From Neoarius graeffei (Eukaryota > Chordata > Actinopteri > Siluriformes > Ariidae): a stretch of 64,000 bases of DNA. The notes under the pieces were generated by a model, which saw nothing but the letters and a program-made list of their open reading frames with translations, had not been told where the DNA came from and made no database searches. The DNA lies in the NCBI RefSeq assembly GCF_027579695.1, contig NC_083583.1:20064257-20128256 (forward strand), read 5' to 3'. Positions 21,248 to 31,033 of this stretch are shown in pieces; position 1 is the first letter of the stretch, and each line of letters begins with the position of its first letter. Both the position numbers and the translations under genes were made by a program.

Positions 21248-21860
21248 AGCCTGGCTAACGCGACTTCAAAGCTCTGCGAGCATTTGGTCTGGCAAAGATA
21301 TTAAGCCCAAACGTTTCCCAAAGCACGTGGTTGACCCGCCTCCCTGAAATGCCTCAGTTTGCTACTGGTCGAAGCCAGAAAAGGCTGTGACGAAGCTTAA
21401 ACCAATCACATCACTCTTTCCTCTGACGTATGTGACGCGACGGGGCTAACTGGTAGATTAAACTCTGACCGAAGCCGGTCGGGAGCAAGGCGAAAACGTC
21501 CTTCCTTTCAATAAATACCTCCAGGGCTGCTCTCTGCTCCGTTTTCAATGAGAACTTCCTGTTGAATGCTTTCAATACAGCATCTACCGCTGTGTCAAAG
21601 GCTTGCCGCTGCTCCATGCTCGTGATGTGAATGAAGCGCTTCCGGCATAGATTCTGTAAACAATCTATGGCTTCCGGTCGCAGTTCTACTACGTCACTGC
21701 CTTGAACACGCCTCTACCCAGGGCCGTTGGAGATGCTCAAAGTTGATTGGCTCCCGATTTTTCGGGAGCTTGGAAGAGCTGGAGATAGCTTGCCTGGCCA
21801 GACTAAGCTCGCAACAGGCCCTCGTGTTGCGTCACACTTAGGATGGGCGGGCCCAGGCTA
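21248..21860. mobile_element. Short DNA transposon carrying a helicase fragment
   Basis: The ends TAGCCTGG and (inverted) TAGCCTGG are short inverted repeats. The flanks gttgctcggt at 21238-21247 and 21861-21870 are a 9-10 bp direct duplication. Such a length fits MULE-type or another superfamily; I cannot decide. The interior holds the minus-strand RecQ-like fragment at 21411-21617. Confidence 0.6.
21411..21617 (-). pseudogene. RecQ/DEAD-like helicase N-terminal fragment with altered Walker A
   Basis: The minus-strand frame includes LKTEQRAALEVFIERKDVFA followed by LLPTGFGQSLIYQLAP. In RecQ-type helicases the segment is Q-x4-...-PTG-x-GKS-L-YQLP. Here the Walker A lysine codon is read as CAG (Gln), which should abolish ATP binding. 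Only the Q-motif/Walker A portion (about 68 codons) is present, with no later helicase motifs. It is therefore a captured fragment of a transposon-encoded helicase inside a non-autonomous element, not a working enzyme. Confidence 0.55.
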
Positions 21861-22229
21861 GTTGCTCGGTGGCGTCGCGGCGGCTGTGCAGGCGGTTTGG
21901 GACACACCAGCGCTCTGCGTGGCGGAGCTTCTCTGCTCGCTGTGTGGATCCACGGCGTGGTGTTCGAGCGATGTTGCTGACGGCGTCACGACGGCGGTGC
22001 TGGAGATGTGGGACTTGTTTTCGTGCGCCTTTTGGTGGGACTGTGGCTGCTACACCACGGGAATTACATCCTGACCCCTACTTGGTGGACTTTTTACTTT
22101 TTATTATATTTTTATTTATTTTTTTTCTTTCCTTGTCTATAATTGTAAAGCATCCTTGGGTTTTTTGAAAGGCGCTATATAAATTTAACTTATTATTATT
22201 ATTATTAATTGCATGCTTTAATAACGAGA

Positions 22230-22620
22230 CCCTCAATGACGGCGTAGCTCACTCCGGCCACGTGAGAAATCAAATCTGGGAAGAAGTTTTATGCACCCTA
22301 GGTACCCCTACCTTCATGCCAGAAAGAATCAAAATCGGTGAAGAACTGAGGGGGGAGAAGACGTGATTTGTGTGCAAACTGCTTGTTAGGGCTTAATTAC
22401 TCCACATCTTCATTATTCATTGCGATTATGTAAATTTGGGTAGAAGCTACTGTATATGCGCCCCAGGGTAGACCTACCTTCCTGCCAAAAAGAATAAAAA
22501 AAAAAAAAAAATCGGTGAAGAATTGAGAGAGAAGAAGCGATTTTTGTGAAACGTGGACGACGACGGACGGACAACACATGATGGCATACGGTAAGTTCAT
22601 CACCTGTCAGCCGGATGAGC
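22230..22620. repeat. Two-unit internal direct repeat
   Basis: Words of 22281-22360 (tatgcaccctaggtaccccta, ccagaaagaat, atcggtgaagaactgag) recur in the same order at 22450-22545 (tatgcgccccagggtagacc, ccaaaaagaat, atcggtgaagaattgag). It looks like a dispersed repeat with a duplicated module. I do not know the family. Confidence 0.45.
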
Positions 22621-22624
22621 TAAC

Positions 22625-23100
22625 GATAATCCAATCGCAGTGCAAGTCAGACTTCATCGTGATGCAGTCTGGTTGATCAGATCATTATTGGATCACTAAA
22701 AATCAAACTAACATCACGTTTAAATGAGGCCTAAATCAATGAAAGTGATTCAAACTAATTCTATAGACAATTATGGAATGATGGGACAATAAAACCCACT
22801 GATTTATATATCAAAATCATTTACACAGTGCATGTTAAACTCTAAAATCCTCCCTCAATGTGGTAAAACTATGACTTCTTTATACAGCATTAGAATATAT
22901 TGCTGTTTCCAACACATTAAACTCTGTTGGTTGGAAACAAGTCAGTCCAAATATAACCCTGTACGTTTACATTTTCTATTTTTGGTTAGGCTTCACATCG
23001 CCCCTCCTAGTCGTGGGAGTGCAATGTTTATTCTTTGAGCTTTTTTCAGAGCAGTCATAGAGTTGTCATGTTCACTATTCCACATTGTTGACAGATGTGA
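22625..23100. other. Intron sequence, nothing recognised
   Basis: No recognisable element. Confidence 0.4.
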
Positions 23101-23109
23101 TCCAGATGT

Positions 23110-23525
23110 CATCATACACCGCCTCTGGTGGAACACCAAGCATGAGTCAGGAATACACCCTGGATGGAACGAGTACTTTGCAGGGCACCATAAACACACA
23201 CACACTTGCAACTTCGCACAGTCAGTCCACCCACTGGCATGTTTTCAGGAGAGAACCAGAGAACCTGGAGGGAAAAGTCACAGACTTGGGGAGAAAAAAC
23301 TCCACACAATGACCCGAGCTCAGGATCAAACTGCAGACCCTGGGGTGGCACTGCACCACGGTGTCCCCATTTACCTTCATTCATATTCTATACCGCTTAT
23401 CCATTGTGGGTCATGGGTGAACTGGAGCCAATCCCAGCTGACGTTGGGCGAGAGGTGGGATACACCCTGGACAGGTCACCAATCTATCACAGAGCTAACA
23501 CATACTCCCTTGCCAGCTACCCAGA
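23110..23525 (-). mobile_element. Two old SINE remnants, strongly diverged
   Basis: 23130-23370 has body words (accctggatggaac, ggagagaaccagagaacc, aaactccacacaatgacc) and a decayed head. 23372-23525 has ccgcttatccattgtgggtc and ggagccaatcccagctgacg. Both are much more diverged than the other copies, so they are older insertions of a related subfamily. Confidence 0.6.
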
Positions 23526-23529
23526 CTAA

Positions 23530-23725
23530 GTGCTAGTTCTGAGCTGGTGCTCATGCCAGTTCAGAGTTGGTTCAACTTCAGAACCTCATAAAAACCGGTT
23601 TGCTTTTCCACAGGCTAGAGAACCACATGGAGCGTCACTACATCTCTGTATACATCTCCACTTTCCAGCAATGCTAGTTCCAAACACAACAATGGATGAC
23701 TATTGGATTCGTCAAACTAGATGTT
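23530..23725. repeat. Degraded relative of the 1091-1612 MITE
   Basis: Shared ordered words include gagctggtgct, gttggttcaact, ccggtttgcttttccacag and acaatggatgact, in the same order as in the MITE at 1091-1612 (gttcaactt, ccagtttgcttttccatag, atgatggatgact). Confidence 0.5.
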
Positions 23726-23862
23726 AACTAGATTATTTTTTTAAACGGCAGTTGCAAAGTTTTAGTTGGTCTTGTTGGTCATGATAACCCCCTCAGCCTC
23801 TGATATAAGCAGTTCAGAAAAAAAATGAGCACACACCAAAACAAATTCCAATCAATGTTTCA

Positions 23863-24236
23863 TCCATCCAGCCATCATCTGTAGCCGCTTATCCTGTTCT
23901 ACAGGGTCGCAGGCGAGCTGGAGCCTATCCCAGCTGACTACGGGCGAAAGGCGGGGTACACCCTGGACAAGTCGCCAGGTCATCACAGGGCTGACACATA
24001 GACTCAGACAACCATTCACACTCACATTCACACCTACGGTCAATTTAGAGCCACCAGTTAACCTAACCTGCATGTCTTTGGACTGTGGGGGAAACCGGAG
24101 CACCCGGAGGAAACCCACGCGGACACGGGGAGAACATGCAAACTCCGCACAGAAAGGCCCTCGCCGGCCACGGGGCTCGAACCCGGACCTTCTTGCTGTG
24201 AGGCGACAGTGCTAACCACTACACCACCGTGCCACC
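23863..24236 (-). mobile_element. SINE, GATGG-tail type
   Basis: Complete copy in tandem segment 1. No clean duplication was seen; the flanks differ from the corresponding site in copies 2 and 3. Confidence 0.88.
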
Positions 24237-24249
24237 CATATTCATGATA

Positions 24250-24609
24250 TTTTCAATCAAAATTGATCTAAAAGCCTGGAACTCCAATTACGGAATATAC
24301 CTCAGTGTGAAATCACAAAGAAATCCCATGTGGCGGAACGAGCACCATCCTGTTGGGATGGGTTCTCACTGGATAGTTGTCTCCACTTTTAACTGTCATG
24401 ATGGAGATGTTGATGTGTTAGACAGTGGAGGAGGCAACTATCTCAGGTTAACATATTTAAGAAGTGTGGCTCGGTTTGCAAGACCAGTGTCATCAATGTC
24501 ACTAGTTTTGAAATTTGTAGATGTTCAATCCCAACCTGATACTAATTCCTGTGGTGTATTTGACATGGCGTTGACCCATGTACTGTCAAGTATGATGTTA
24601 GGGTCATGA
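24250..24609 (+). pseudogene. Ulp1-type (C48) cysteine protease C-terminal fragment
   Basis: The frame contains HHPVGMGSHWIVVSTF, then GDVDVLDSGGGNY, then VQSQPDTNSCGVFDMAL. This gives the His, Asp and Gln..Cys order (H-W, D-S, Q...SCGVF) of Ulp1/SENP-like peptidases that cleave SUMO-type conjugates. In fish such fragments usually belong to proteins of large DNA transposons, with a PHD-type finger behind them as here (24629-24832). The 5' part of the gene is missing, the upstream SINE supplies the apparent start, and a frameshift separates it from the PHD part. No SUMO-protease host gene is implied. Confidence 0.55.
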
Positions 24610-24628
24610 GAGAAACAAACTCTTTACC

Positions 24629-24832
24629 ATGTTCCCACATAAAATTCTTGAGAAAACTGATAGATATAGAAACATTCATGTAGAAAGGCTTTACTGTAGT
24701 TGTAAGTTACCAGAAGATTCAGATTTGTATTTTATGTGCAATGAATGTAAAATGTGGTTTCACACTGATTGTGAAAACGTGGGTCATAAAACAGAAGCAC
24801 AGATCAAAAAAGATAAGAACCTGAAATTGTAA
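24629..24832 (+). pseudogene. PHD-finger-like tail of the Ulp1-type transposon protein
   Basis: The sequence has the pattern CSC-x8-MCNEC-x2-WFHTDC, the Cys4-His-Cys core of a PHD finger. The last Cys pair is not visible, so the finger is incomplete. It follows the protease fragment directly but in another frame. A role in chromatin or histone binding of the parent protein is inference. Confidence 0.5.
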
Positions 24833-25042
24833 AATAGATGAATAAATAGTAGTTAAGTTATATGTTTTGACAATAAAACAACTAAACAATATATTTTGTT
24901 TTTCTTCTAACTTTATTTATCATACATGACGGGACGGGTTCATCTATAAAGGCGGGATGACTAACGTAAGTACCGATTAATAAAATGGTGGATGTGATGG
25001 ATGTCTCTGTGAAACTGGCACAAAAAAGGTAAGATTATACAT

Positions 25043-25413
25043 CCATCCATTGTCTGTAGCTGCTTATCCTGTTCTACAGGGTCGCAGGCAAGCTGGAGCC
25101 TATCCCAGCTGACTACGGGCGAGAGGCGGGGTACACCCTGGACAAGTCGCCAGGTCATCACAGGGCTGACACATAGACACAGACAACCATTCACACTCAC
25201 ATTCACACCTACGGTCAATTTAGAGCCACCAGTTAACCTAACCTGCATGTCTTTGGACTGTGGGGGAAACCGGAGCACCCGGAGGAAACCCGCACGGACA
25301 CGGGGAGAACATGCAAACTCCACACAGAAAGGCCCTCGCCGGCCGCTGGGCTCGAACCCAGGACCTTCTTGCTGTGAGGTGACAGTGCTAACCACTACAC
25401 CACTGTGCCACCC
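25043..25413 (-). mobile_element. SINE, GATGG-tail type, with empty site elsewhere
   Basis: The 13-bp duplication taagattatacat lies at 25030-25042 and 25414-25426. The duplicated segment at 27563-27580 carries a single taagattatacat and no SINE, a natural pre-insertion site. Confidence 0.95.
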
Positions 25414-25581
25414 TAAGATTATACATGATGTAAATAAATGTCACAAAAATGGTATTGCAGGACGGAACACTTGTTATACATGGGACGGAACAGCATATAA
25501 AAACCCGGAAGGCAAATATAAGAAAATACATGACACCACATTAAAATACGTGATGGTACTGTTCCGTCTCGTCCCAGGTTA

Positions 25582-25655
25582 TGGGAGATGCACTGGACTC
25601 GAACCTAGAACCTTCTTGCTGTGAGGCAATAGTGCGAACCACTACACCACCCTTG
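25582..25655 (-). repeat. tRNA-like head of an old SINE
   Basis: ggactcgaacctagaaccttcttgc and caccaccc correspond to the SINE head only. The same remnant is in tandem copy 2 at 27728-27795. Confidence 0.7.
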
Positions 25656-25673
25656 TATAGTTATTATTATTAT

Positions 25674-25737
<64 letters not shown>

Positions 25738-25738
25738 C
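25674..25738. repeat. (GATA)n microsatellite, tail of the LINE fragment
   Basis: About 16 units. On the minus strand it is the (TATC)n 3' tail of the LINE at 25739-26585. Confidence 0.9.
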
Positions 25739-26585
25739 TTTATTGATCCCTTTGGGAGGGTTCCCTCAGGGAAATTAAAATTCCAGCAGCATTGTTAGAG
25801 AATAAACAGAGAATAGAAAATAGAGAAAACTTCTAGATAAATTAAGTATTAACATATACAAATATAAAAAATAAAAAATGAAGAAAAAAAAATCTAGCAA
25901 GAAAGGTATTGCACATTTATATTGCACATTGTCCAGTACTACTTTTTGTTAGGCTAGGCTACTGCTCCTTCCCGTCCTCTGTCCTCCTGTTACCCCTCCT
26001 CCCCCCCAGAGAGGAGTTGTACAGTCTGATGGCGTGAGGAACAAAGGAGTTTTTAAGTCTGTTCGTCCTGCACTTGGGAAGGAGCATTCAGTAACTGAAC
26101 AGGCTCCTCTGGTTGCTGATGACGGTGTGCAGAGGGTGACTGGCATCGTCCATGATGTTCAGTAGTTTGTCCATAGTCACCGTAACCATAGAGTCCAGCT
26201 TCATGCCGACCACAGAGCCGGCCTGCCTGATCAGTTTGTCCAGCCTGGATGTGTCCTTCTTGGATGTGCTGCCCCCCCAGCACACCACGGTGTAAAACAG
26301 GACACTGGCGACCACAGACTGATAGAACATCCACAGGAGTTTCCTGCAGATGTTAAAGGACCGCAGCCTCCTAAGGAAGTATAGCCTGCTCTGTCACTTC
26401 CTGTATAAGTGTTTGGTGTTGCAAGTCCAGTCCAGCTTGCTGTCCAGCCACAGCCCGAGGTACTTGTAGGAATCCACAGCCTCCACCTCGACTCCTTCGA
26501 TCAGAACTGGTCGTGACCTTGGTCTGGACCTCCCAAAGTCAATGACCAGCTCCTTGGTCTTCGAGGTGTTGAGCTGCAGATTACT
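25739..26585 (-). mobile_element. 5'-truncated LINE (CR1/L2-like group), 3' end
   Basis: The minus strand reads the end of the reverse-transcriptase protein (SVVASVLFYTVVCWGGSTSK, then KLIRQAGSVVGMKLDS and SHPLHTVISNQRSLF). This is followed by a 3' UTR and the terminus ending in ccctcagggaaattaaaatt and tttattgatccctttgggag on the + strand. The protein is frameshifted. The same family, longer, lies at 38215-39958. It is inserted in tandem copy 1 after gtatagttattat. Confidence 0.8.
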
Positions 26586-26598
26586 CCTATTGCATTGT

Positions 26599-26977
26599 CA
26601 CACATCACATCACATTATCTCTAGCCGCTTTATCCTTCTACAGGGTCGCAGGCAAGCTGGAGCCTATCCCAGCTGACTACGGGCGAAAGGCGGGGTACAC
26701 CCTGGACAAGTCGCCAGGTCATCACAGGGCTGACACATAGACACAGACAACCATTCACACTCACATTCACACCTACGGTCAATTTAGAGCCACCAGTTAA
26801 CCTAACCTGCATGTCTTTGGACTGTGGGGGAAACCGGAGCACCCGGAGGAAACCCACGCGGACACGGGGAGAACATGCAAACTCCACACAGAAAGGCCCT
26901 CGCCGGCCACGGGGCTCGAACCCAGGACCTTCTTGCTGTGAGGCGACAGCGCTAACCACTACACCACCGTGCCGCCC
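26599..26977 (-). mobile_element. SINE at the LINE's 5' junction
   Basis: The 13-bp duplication cctattgcattgt lies at 26586-26598 and 26978-26990. The SINE therefore inserted exactly where the truncated LINE meets the older segment. Confidence 0.92.
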
Positions 26978-27016
26978 CCTATTGCATTGTATTTGTATGA
27001 TATTTTTTGTCTTCTT

Positions 27017-27838
27017 GAGCACACACCAAAACAAATTCCAATCAATGTTTCACTGAAATGGAAATCAATGACTGAATCTTCAGCTTGATCTTGAAAGATC
27101 ATTTGTTGTCATATCGCTGACCACCAGGGGGCATCAGAAGCCACACCCACTTTTCTACTCGAGCAATTTTAGGGCTTTGGATGGATTTTTGCACAGTAGA
27201 TGAACACACGAATCTGGCAACCTTTATGGATGAAAACAGGAGCTACTTTGTTATCTAGCTGCATCACTACGTGTCAGGAATGTAATGATGAACAGTATAT
27301 GCGTGGGTCACTTTAGTCGTCTGGGTTTTATATAAAGGAAATTGTAAACAAAAACAATAATAAGAATGGCTGATAAGGACAGGAACAACTGTGATTTATA
27401 AATAAATAAAACAACTAAACAATATATTTTGTTTTTCTTCTAACTTTATTTATCATACGTGACGGGACGGGTTCATCTATAAAGGCGGGATGACTAACGT
27501 AAGTACCGATTAATAAAACGGTGGACGTGACGGATGTCTCTGTGAAACTGGAACAAAAAAGGTAAGATTATACATGATGTAAATAAATGTCACAAAAATG
27601 GTATTGCGGGACGGAACACTTGTTATACATGGAACGGAACAGCATATAAAAACCCGGAAGGCAAATATAAGAAAATACGTGACACCACATTAAAATACGT
27701 GATGGTACTGTTCCGTCCCGGGTTATGGGAGATGCACTGGGCTCAAACCCAGAACCTTCTTGCTGTGAGGCAATAGTGCTAACCACTACACCACCCTTGT
27801 ATAGTTATTATGTATTTGTATTACATTTTTTGTCTTCT
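27017..27838. repeat. Tandem segment, copy 2 (uninterrupted)
   Basis: This copy has the common opening gagcacacaccaaaacaaat, the middle block with ccaccagggggcatcagaag, and the block aacaactaaacaatatattt to gtatagttatta. It serves as the unoccupied reference for SINE sites in copies 1 and 3. Confidence 0.8.
27121..27135 (+). promoter_or_regulatory. CTCF-like core motif, copy 2
   Basis: ccaccagggggcatc is close to the vertebrate CTCF core (CCACCAGGGGGCGC). It is repeated at 27944-27958 in the same orientation. Function is untested. Confidence 0.35.
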
Positions 27839-27943
27839 TGAGCACACACCAAAACAAATTCCAATCAATGTTTCACTTAAATGAAAATCAATGACTGAAT
27901 CTTGATCTTAATCTTGAAGGATTGTTTGTTGTCATATCGCTGA

Positions 27944-27958
27944 CCACCAGGGGGCATC
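27944..27958 (+). promoter_or_regulatory. CTCF-like core motif, copy 3
   Basis: Same 15-mer ccaccagggggcatc as at 27121, about 820 bp away and in the same orientation. Confidence 0.35.
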
Positions 27959-28676
27959 AGAAGCCACACCCACTTTTCTACTGTTGAGCAATTTTCGGGC
28001 TTTGGATGGATTTTTGGGGCGGCGTACTGGTTAACACTGTCGCCTCACAGCAAGAAGGTCCTGGGTTCGAGCCCAGCGGCTGACGAGGGCCTTTCTGTGT
28101 GGAGTCTGCATGGGTTTCCCTCACAGTCCAAAGACATGCAGGTTAGGCTAACTGGTGGCTCTGAATTGACCGTAGGTGTGAATGTGAGTGTGAATGGTTG
28201 TGTCTCTATTGCCGCTTTTCCACTACCAACGCGGCTGAGTTGGGCTGAGCCGTGCCGTGCTGAGTTGGGCTGAGTTGAGCTGAGTGGGGCTGTTGGAGTT
28301 GCATTTCGACTACAACCGCGCTGAACTGTGCTGGCTGGAAGTGGGTGGACACATTGGGTGGAGTTAGCGAAAGTGGGTGGACGTCACGTGATGTCGTTAG
28401 GCGGCACAAACAGTGACATCAGTGATCTTTTAAGCGGTAGTCTCACGACCCGGATAGTAAACAATAAACATGGAGAACATGGAGTCGTTAGTCTTGCTGC
28501 TGTGGCTTGTTGTCACCGACAACACCAACAGATACTGGCAAGAGTGTATGGACCCTTTTCACGTGACGTCACGACAAACGCAGCCGCCATTTTGGACATG
28601 TACTACCAGTAGTTTACCACAGCCAGCATTGAGGAACGGCAGCAAAAAAAGTGTTTATTTTCAGCAAGACTTCCAT

Positions 28677-28857
28677 CATGCCACTATATTGTTGTGCACC
28701 TGGATGTAGTAACCATCACCAAACAAGGCAAGGGTTATCATTTTATCGGATCCCGACGGAGAAGATGGATAGCGGCCATTAAAAAAAATTAACAGATTGG
28801 CAGCCCTCGGCATACCAGCGCTTCTGTAGTGACCACTTTGTTGGAGGTAAGACGAAT
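28677..28857 (+). pseudogene. THAP-domain exon of the ISL2EU-like element, broken
   Basis: The ATG at 28677 gives MPLYCCAPGCSNHHQTRQGL followed by SFYRIPTEK, then a disrupted stretch with a stop, then W-Q-P-S-A-Y-Q-R-FCSDHFVGG before a GTAAGA donor. The C-x4-C and C-x2-H zinc ligands and the W and P of a THAP domain are in place. An in-frame TAA near 28772 and an A-rich run show that it is no longer functional. Confidence 0.6.
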
Positions 28858-29049
28858 AAAATTAGCCAGAAAAGGCATTACATTGCTGTTAACATTCTGT
28901 GGCGGCAAGTGTGTAACCAAATAGGCTAAAATAACCCATTGTAACCTCTTTGTTCTTCTGTAGTAGCTATTAGCTAACGACATTAGCTAGCGTTGTGTTC
29001 CTTTGCTGTTGGTAGACTGTAGGACAGATCAGAGGCAGTGTCCTACAAA

Positions 29050-29419
29050 CAGCGCTTAATTTGAGGGGGAGCAAGCCGGAGCGCGCTCCGGAACCTCGGG
29101 CGTTGGCTCCGGCAGCTATTTACACTGGATCCGGTGATCCGACACCTCTTTTGACTATGTAACAAAAAAAAAAAAACAACCCAAATAATTAAATAAAAAA
29201 AATGCAAGTTTATTTAGTGTTAATGTCTGATTTTGATATCTGCCTTGTTGGTGATTTCTCTCATGAAACGACATCCACAAAATATCTGCAGATGAACTTA
29301 ATTTGCAGTGTTATTACAAAACATGTCCAGAAGCGCAGCGCCCCGCCCCCTTTTTTTCCGCACCGGAGCCGCTCATCCTCTGCGCTCCGGGACCTCCCAC
29401 TTTACAAATTAAAGCACTG
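29050..29419. mobile_element. hAT MITE, 370 bp, perfect 8-bp duplication
   Basis: CCTACAAA at 29042-29049 and 29420-29427 brackets ends CAGCGCTTAATTTG and (inverted) CAGTGCTTTAATTTG. No coding capacity. The interior has gagcgcgctccgg palindromic words. Confidence 0.85.
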
Positions 29420-30611
29420 CCTACAAATAAGTGTTCAAAACAAGAGGAACATGTATTTGTCTCTTAAATCCAGGCCGTTCCCTGTAATCTGTCACAACGA
29501 TTGGAGAAAGTAATGGCAAATAGTGAGTGCACAAACCATAGAAGGTAAACTGTACACAGCGCCAGGGCAGCGTGATGGTATGTCTACTTTTAGATTGTGT
29601 TAGCTTATCAATGCGCACACTCGTCACTCGACGAGTTTCACGTCTTTACGACGGATACTTAAATGTGTGTTAGGTATTATTGTTGCAGTCTAAGCAGTCA
29701 TTGTAGCGTAGCAGCTAGATGAGCGAGAACCGAAAGGGTCTGTGCCATAAACCGTTATTTCTGTACGGCGTTGCTAATGTGTCGTTACTGTTGTTATTTC
29801 TCCCTCTGCTCGCCCTGTAAATGCCCTACGTCGCTGGATAGCGAAGGTGTTTTCTGCATCTCGCTCCTTTTTCTTGTATGTTCTCCGTTTGTCGCCTTCC
29901 TCGCATTCAAACCAATTCGAGCCGAAGTCCGCTACATGTCCAAAATGGTGGTCGCGTTTACGAAGGTCACGTGACTGAAAAGGGTCTATAGATGAGGCGA
30001 GGCACATAAGGCTTCAGAAATTCTCGTAATTCGTAATTCTTCTTCTTCCGGGTTTATGGTGTTTACAGATACCAGCGTGCTCGCGGGGCGTGTGTGGGCG
30101 TGTGAGGACACTCCTCCTCACCAATCAGTGCACAGGGGAGTGTCTGCTCACGCCCCTAGCCCCACTCGGCTCGGTTTGGCTCGCTTCAGCCCCACTCCAA
30201 AACCGTGCGAGTTTTGGGTGCTGAGTAGGGCTGAAGCGAGCTGAGTCGTGCTGCTCTGAGGTAGTCGAAACGCGAGCCGTGTCGGGCTGAAGTGAGCTGA
30301 AAAAGGGTAGTGGAAAAGGGCCAAATGTGTCAGCCCTGTGATGACCTGGCGACTTGTCCAGGGTGTACCCCGCCTCTCACCCGTAGTCAGCTGGGATAGG
30401 CTCTGGCTCGCGTAGAACAGGATAAAGCGGCTGCAGATAATGGATGGATTTTTGCACAGTAGATGAACACACGAATCTGGCAACCTTTATGGATGAAAAC
30501 AGGAGCTACTTTGTTATCTTGCTGCACCACTACGTGTCAGGAATGTAATGATGAACAGCAGCACATGCATGGGTCACTTTAGTCGACTGGGTTTTATATA
30601 AAGGAAATTGT

Positions 30612-30624
30612 AAACAACAACAAC

Positions 30625-30665
<41 letters not shown>
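30612..30665. repeat. (AAC)n/(AAT)n microsatellite
   Basis: Trinucleotide run in tandem copy 3; copy 2 has only a short version at 27346-27362, so it expanded after duplication. Confidence 0.85.
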
Positions 30666-30667
<2 letters not shown>

Positions 30668-30972
30668 GCTGATAGGGACAGGAACAACTGTCATTTTCCT
30701 TCCTGGAGAATCTAAAATGCTGGATCTAACTCATCTCTCATCTGATCTACAAAACACTACACATCTGGATACACAGCTGTCAACCCATGACTAATTATTT
30801 CCCTGTTTATCCATTACAGCTGTATGTAGGTATTAAATCCCACCTGTTCAGGCTGTAAAAGTTACACACACACACAGCGCTATTTAAAGCTTCCTCTCAT
30901 TACCAAACGAAGGAAAACGGCTAATAAAAGCACCAGAGTGTGCTATATTTACAGCTAAAAAGTCGTACTCAC

Positions 30973-31025
30973 ATACAGAAGGCAGAAAAGGCACATGTAC
31001 AGTCACAGGAACATGGACGGCGCAT
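30973..31025 (-). other. bmal1: Candidate non-coding exon 1 of bmal1
   Basis: Downstream (minus strand) of the two ROREs a donor-like TAT|GTGAGT lies at 30973/30972. The start is not determinable and is placed only to mark the interval. A leader exon is required because the coding exon at 8280-8427 begins with an acceptor. The choice of this donor is inference. Confidence 0.35.
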
Positions 31026-31033
31026 ATTTACAC

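Larger units (their letters stand above)
20905..22206 (+). mobile_element. Non-LTR retrotransposon 3' portion, interrupted
   Basis: The right end, attgtaaagcatccttgggt, then tgaaaggcgctatataaatt and an (ATT)n tail at 22188-22209, is a familiar 3' terminus of fish LINE or LINE-mobilised elements. The part before it is GC-richer and non-coding (5' or 3' UTR-like). A DNA transposon with flanking duplication gttgctcggt is inserted at 21248-21860. Confidence 0.5.
23827..27003. repeat. Tandem segment, copy 1 (heavily interrupted)
   Basis: It starts with gagcacacaccaaaacaaat, shared with 27017 and 27840. It is interrupted by a SINE and the Ulp1/PHD block, resumes as the block starting aacaactaaacaatatattt (24879-25668, shared with 27410-27812), is interrupted by another SINE, then a LINE fragment and a third SINE, and finishes with ttttttgtcttcttgagcac. 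Confidence 0.75.
28550..29987 (+). mobile_element. ISL2EU-like transposon with THAP ORF
   Basis: The ends GGACCCTTTTCACGTGACG and (inverted) AGACCCTTTTCAGTCACGTG are flanked by AT at 28548-28549 and 29988-29989. A THAP-type frame begins near the left end. End structure and duplication parallel the element at 2875-3893. A hAT MITE is nested at 29050-29419. Confidence 0.65.
28210..30322. mobile_element. DNA transposon with gggctga repeats at its ends
   Basis: The ends TGCCGCTTTTCCACTACC and (inverted) TGGCCCTTTTCCACTACC form the terminal repeat. Both subterminal zones have many gctgag/agctcagc words. Superfamily is uncertain and the target duplication is unclear. The ISL2EU-like element at 28550-29987 is inserted inside. 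Confidence 0.6.
28016..30455 (+). mobile_element. SINE (GATGG-tail) split by a DNA transposon
   Basis: Head and body run over 28016-28209, the remainder over 30323-30455 (atgtgtcagccctgtgatga to gataatggatgga). Flanks ggatggatttttg on both sides match a single copy in tandem segment 2 at 27180-27196. Its interruption at 28210-30322 is a DNA transposon. Confidence 0.85.
27840..30690. repeat. Tandem segment, copy 3 (split by a SINE nest)
   Basis: gagcacacaccaaaacaaat to gctttggatggatttttg (28012), then the insertion, then cacagtagatgaacacacga to caggaacaactgtcattttc (about 30690). This corresponds to 27017-27400 of copy 2 with few changes. The third block is absent. Confidence 0.75.

Noticed and set aside
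25674-25738. CRISPR array at tandem repeats (GATA, GATTA, TCATC)
   Set aside because: Simple microsatellites without spacers, in a eukaryotic genome.
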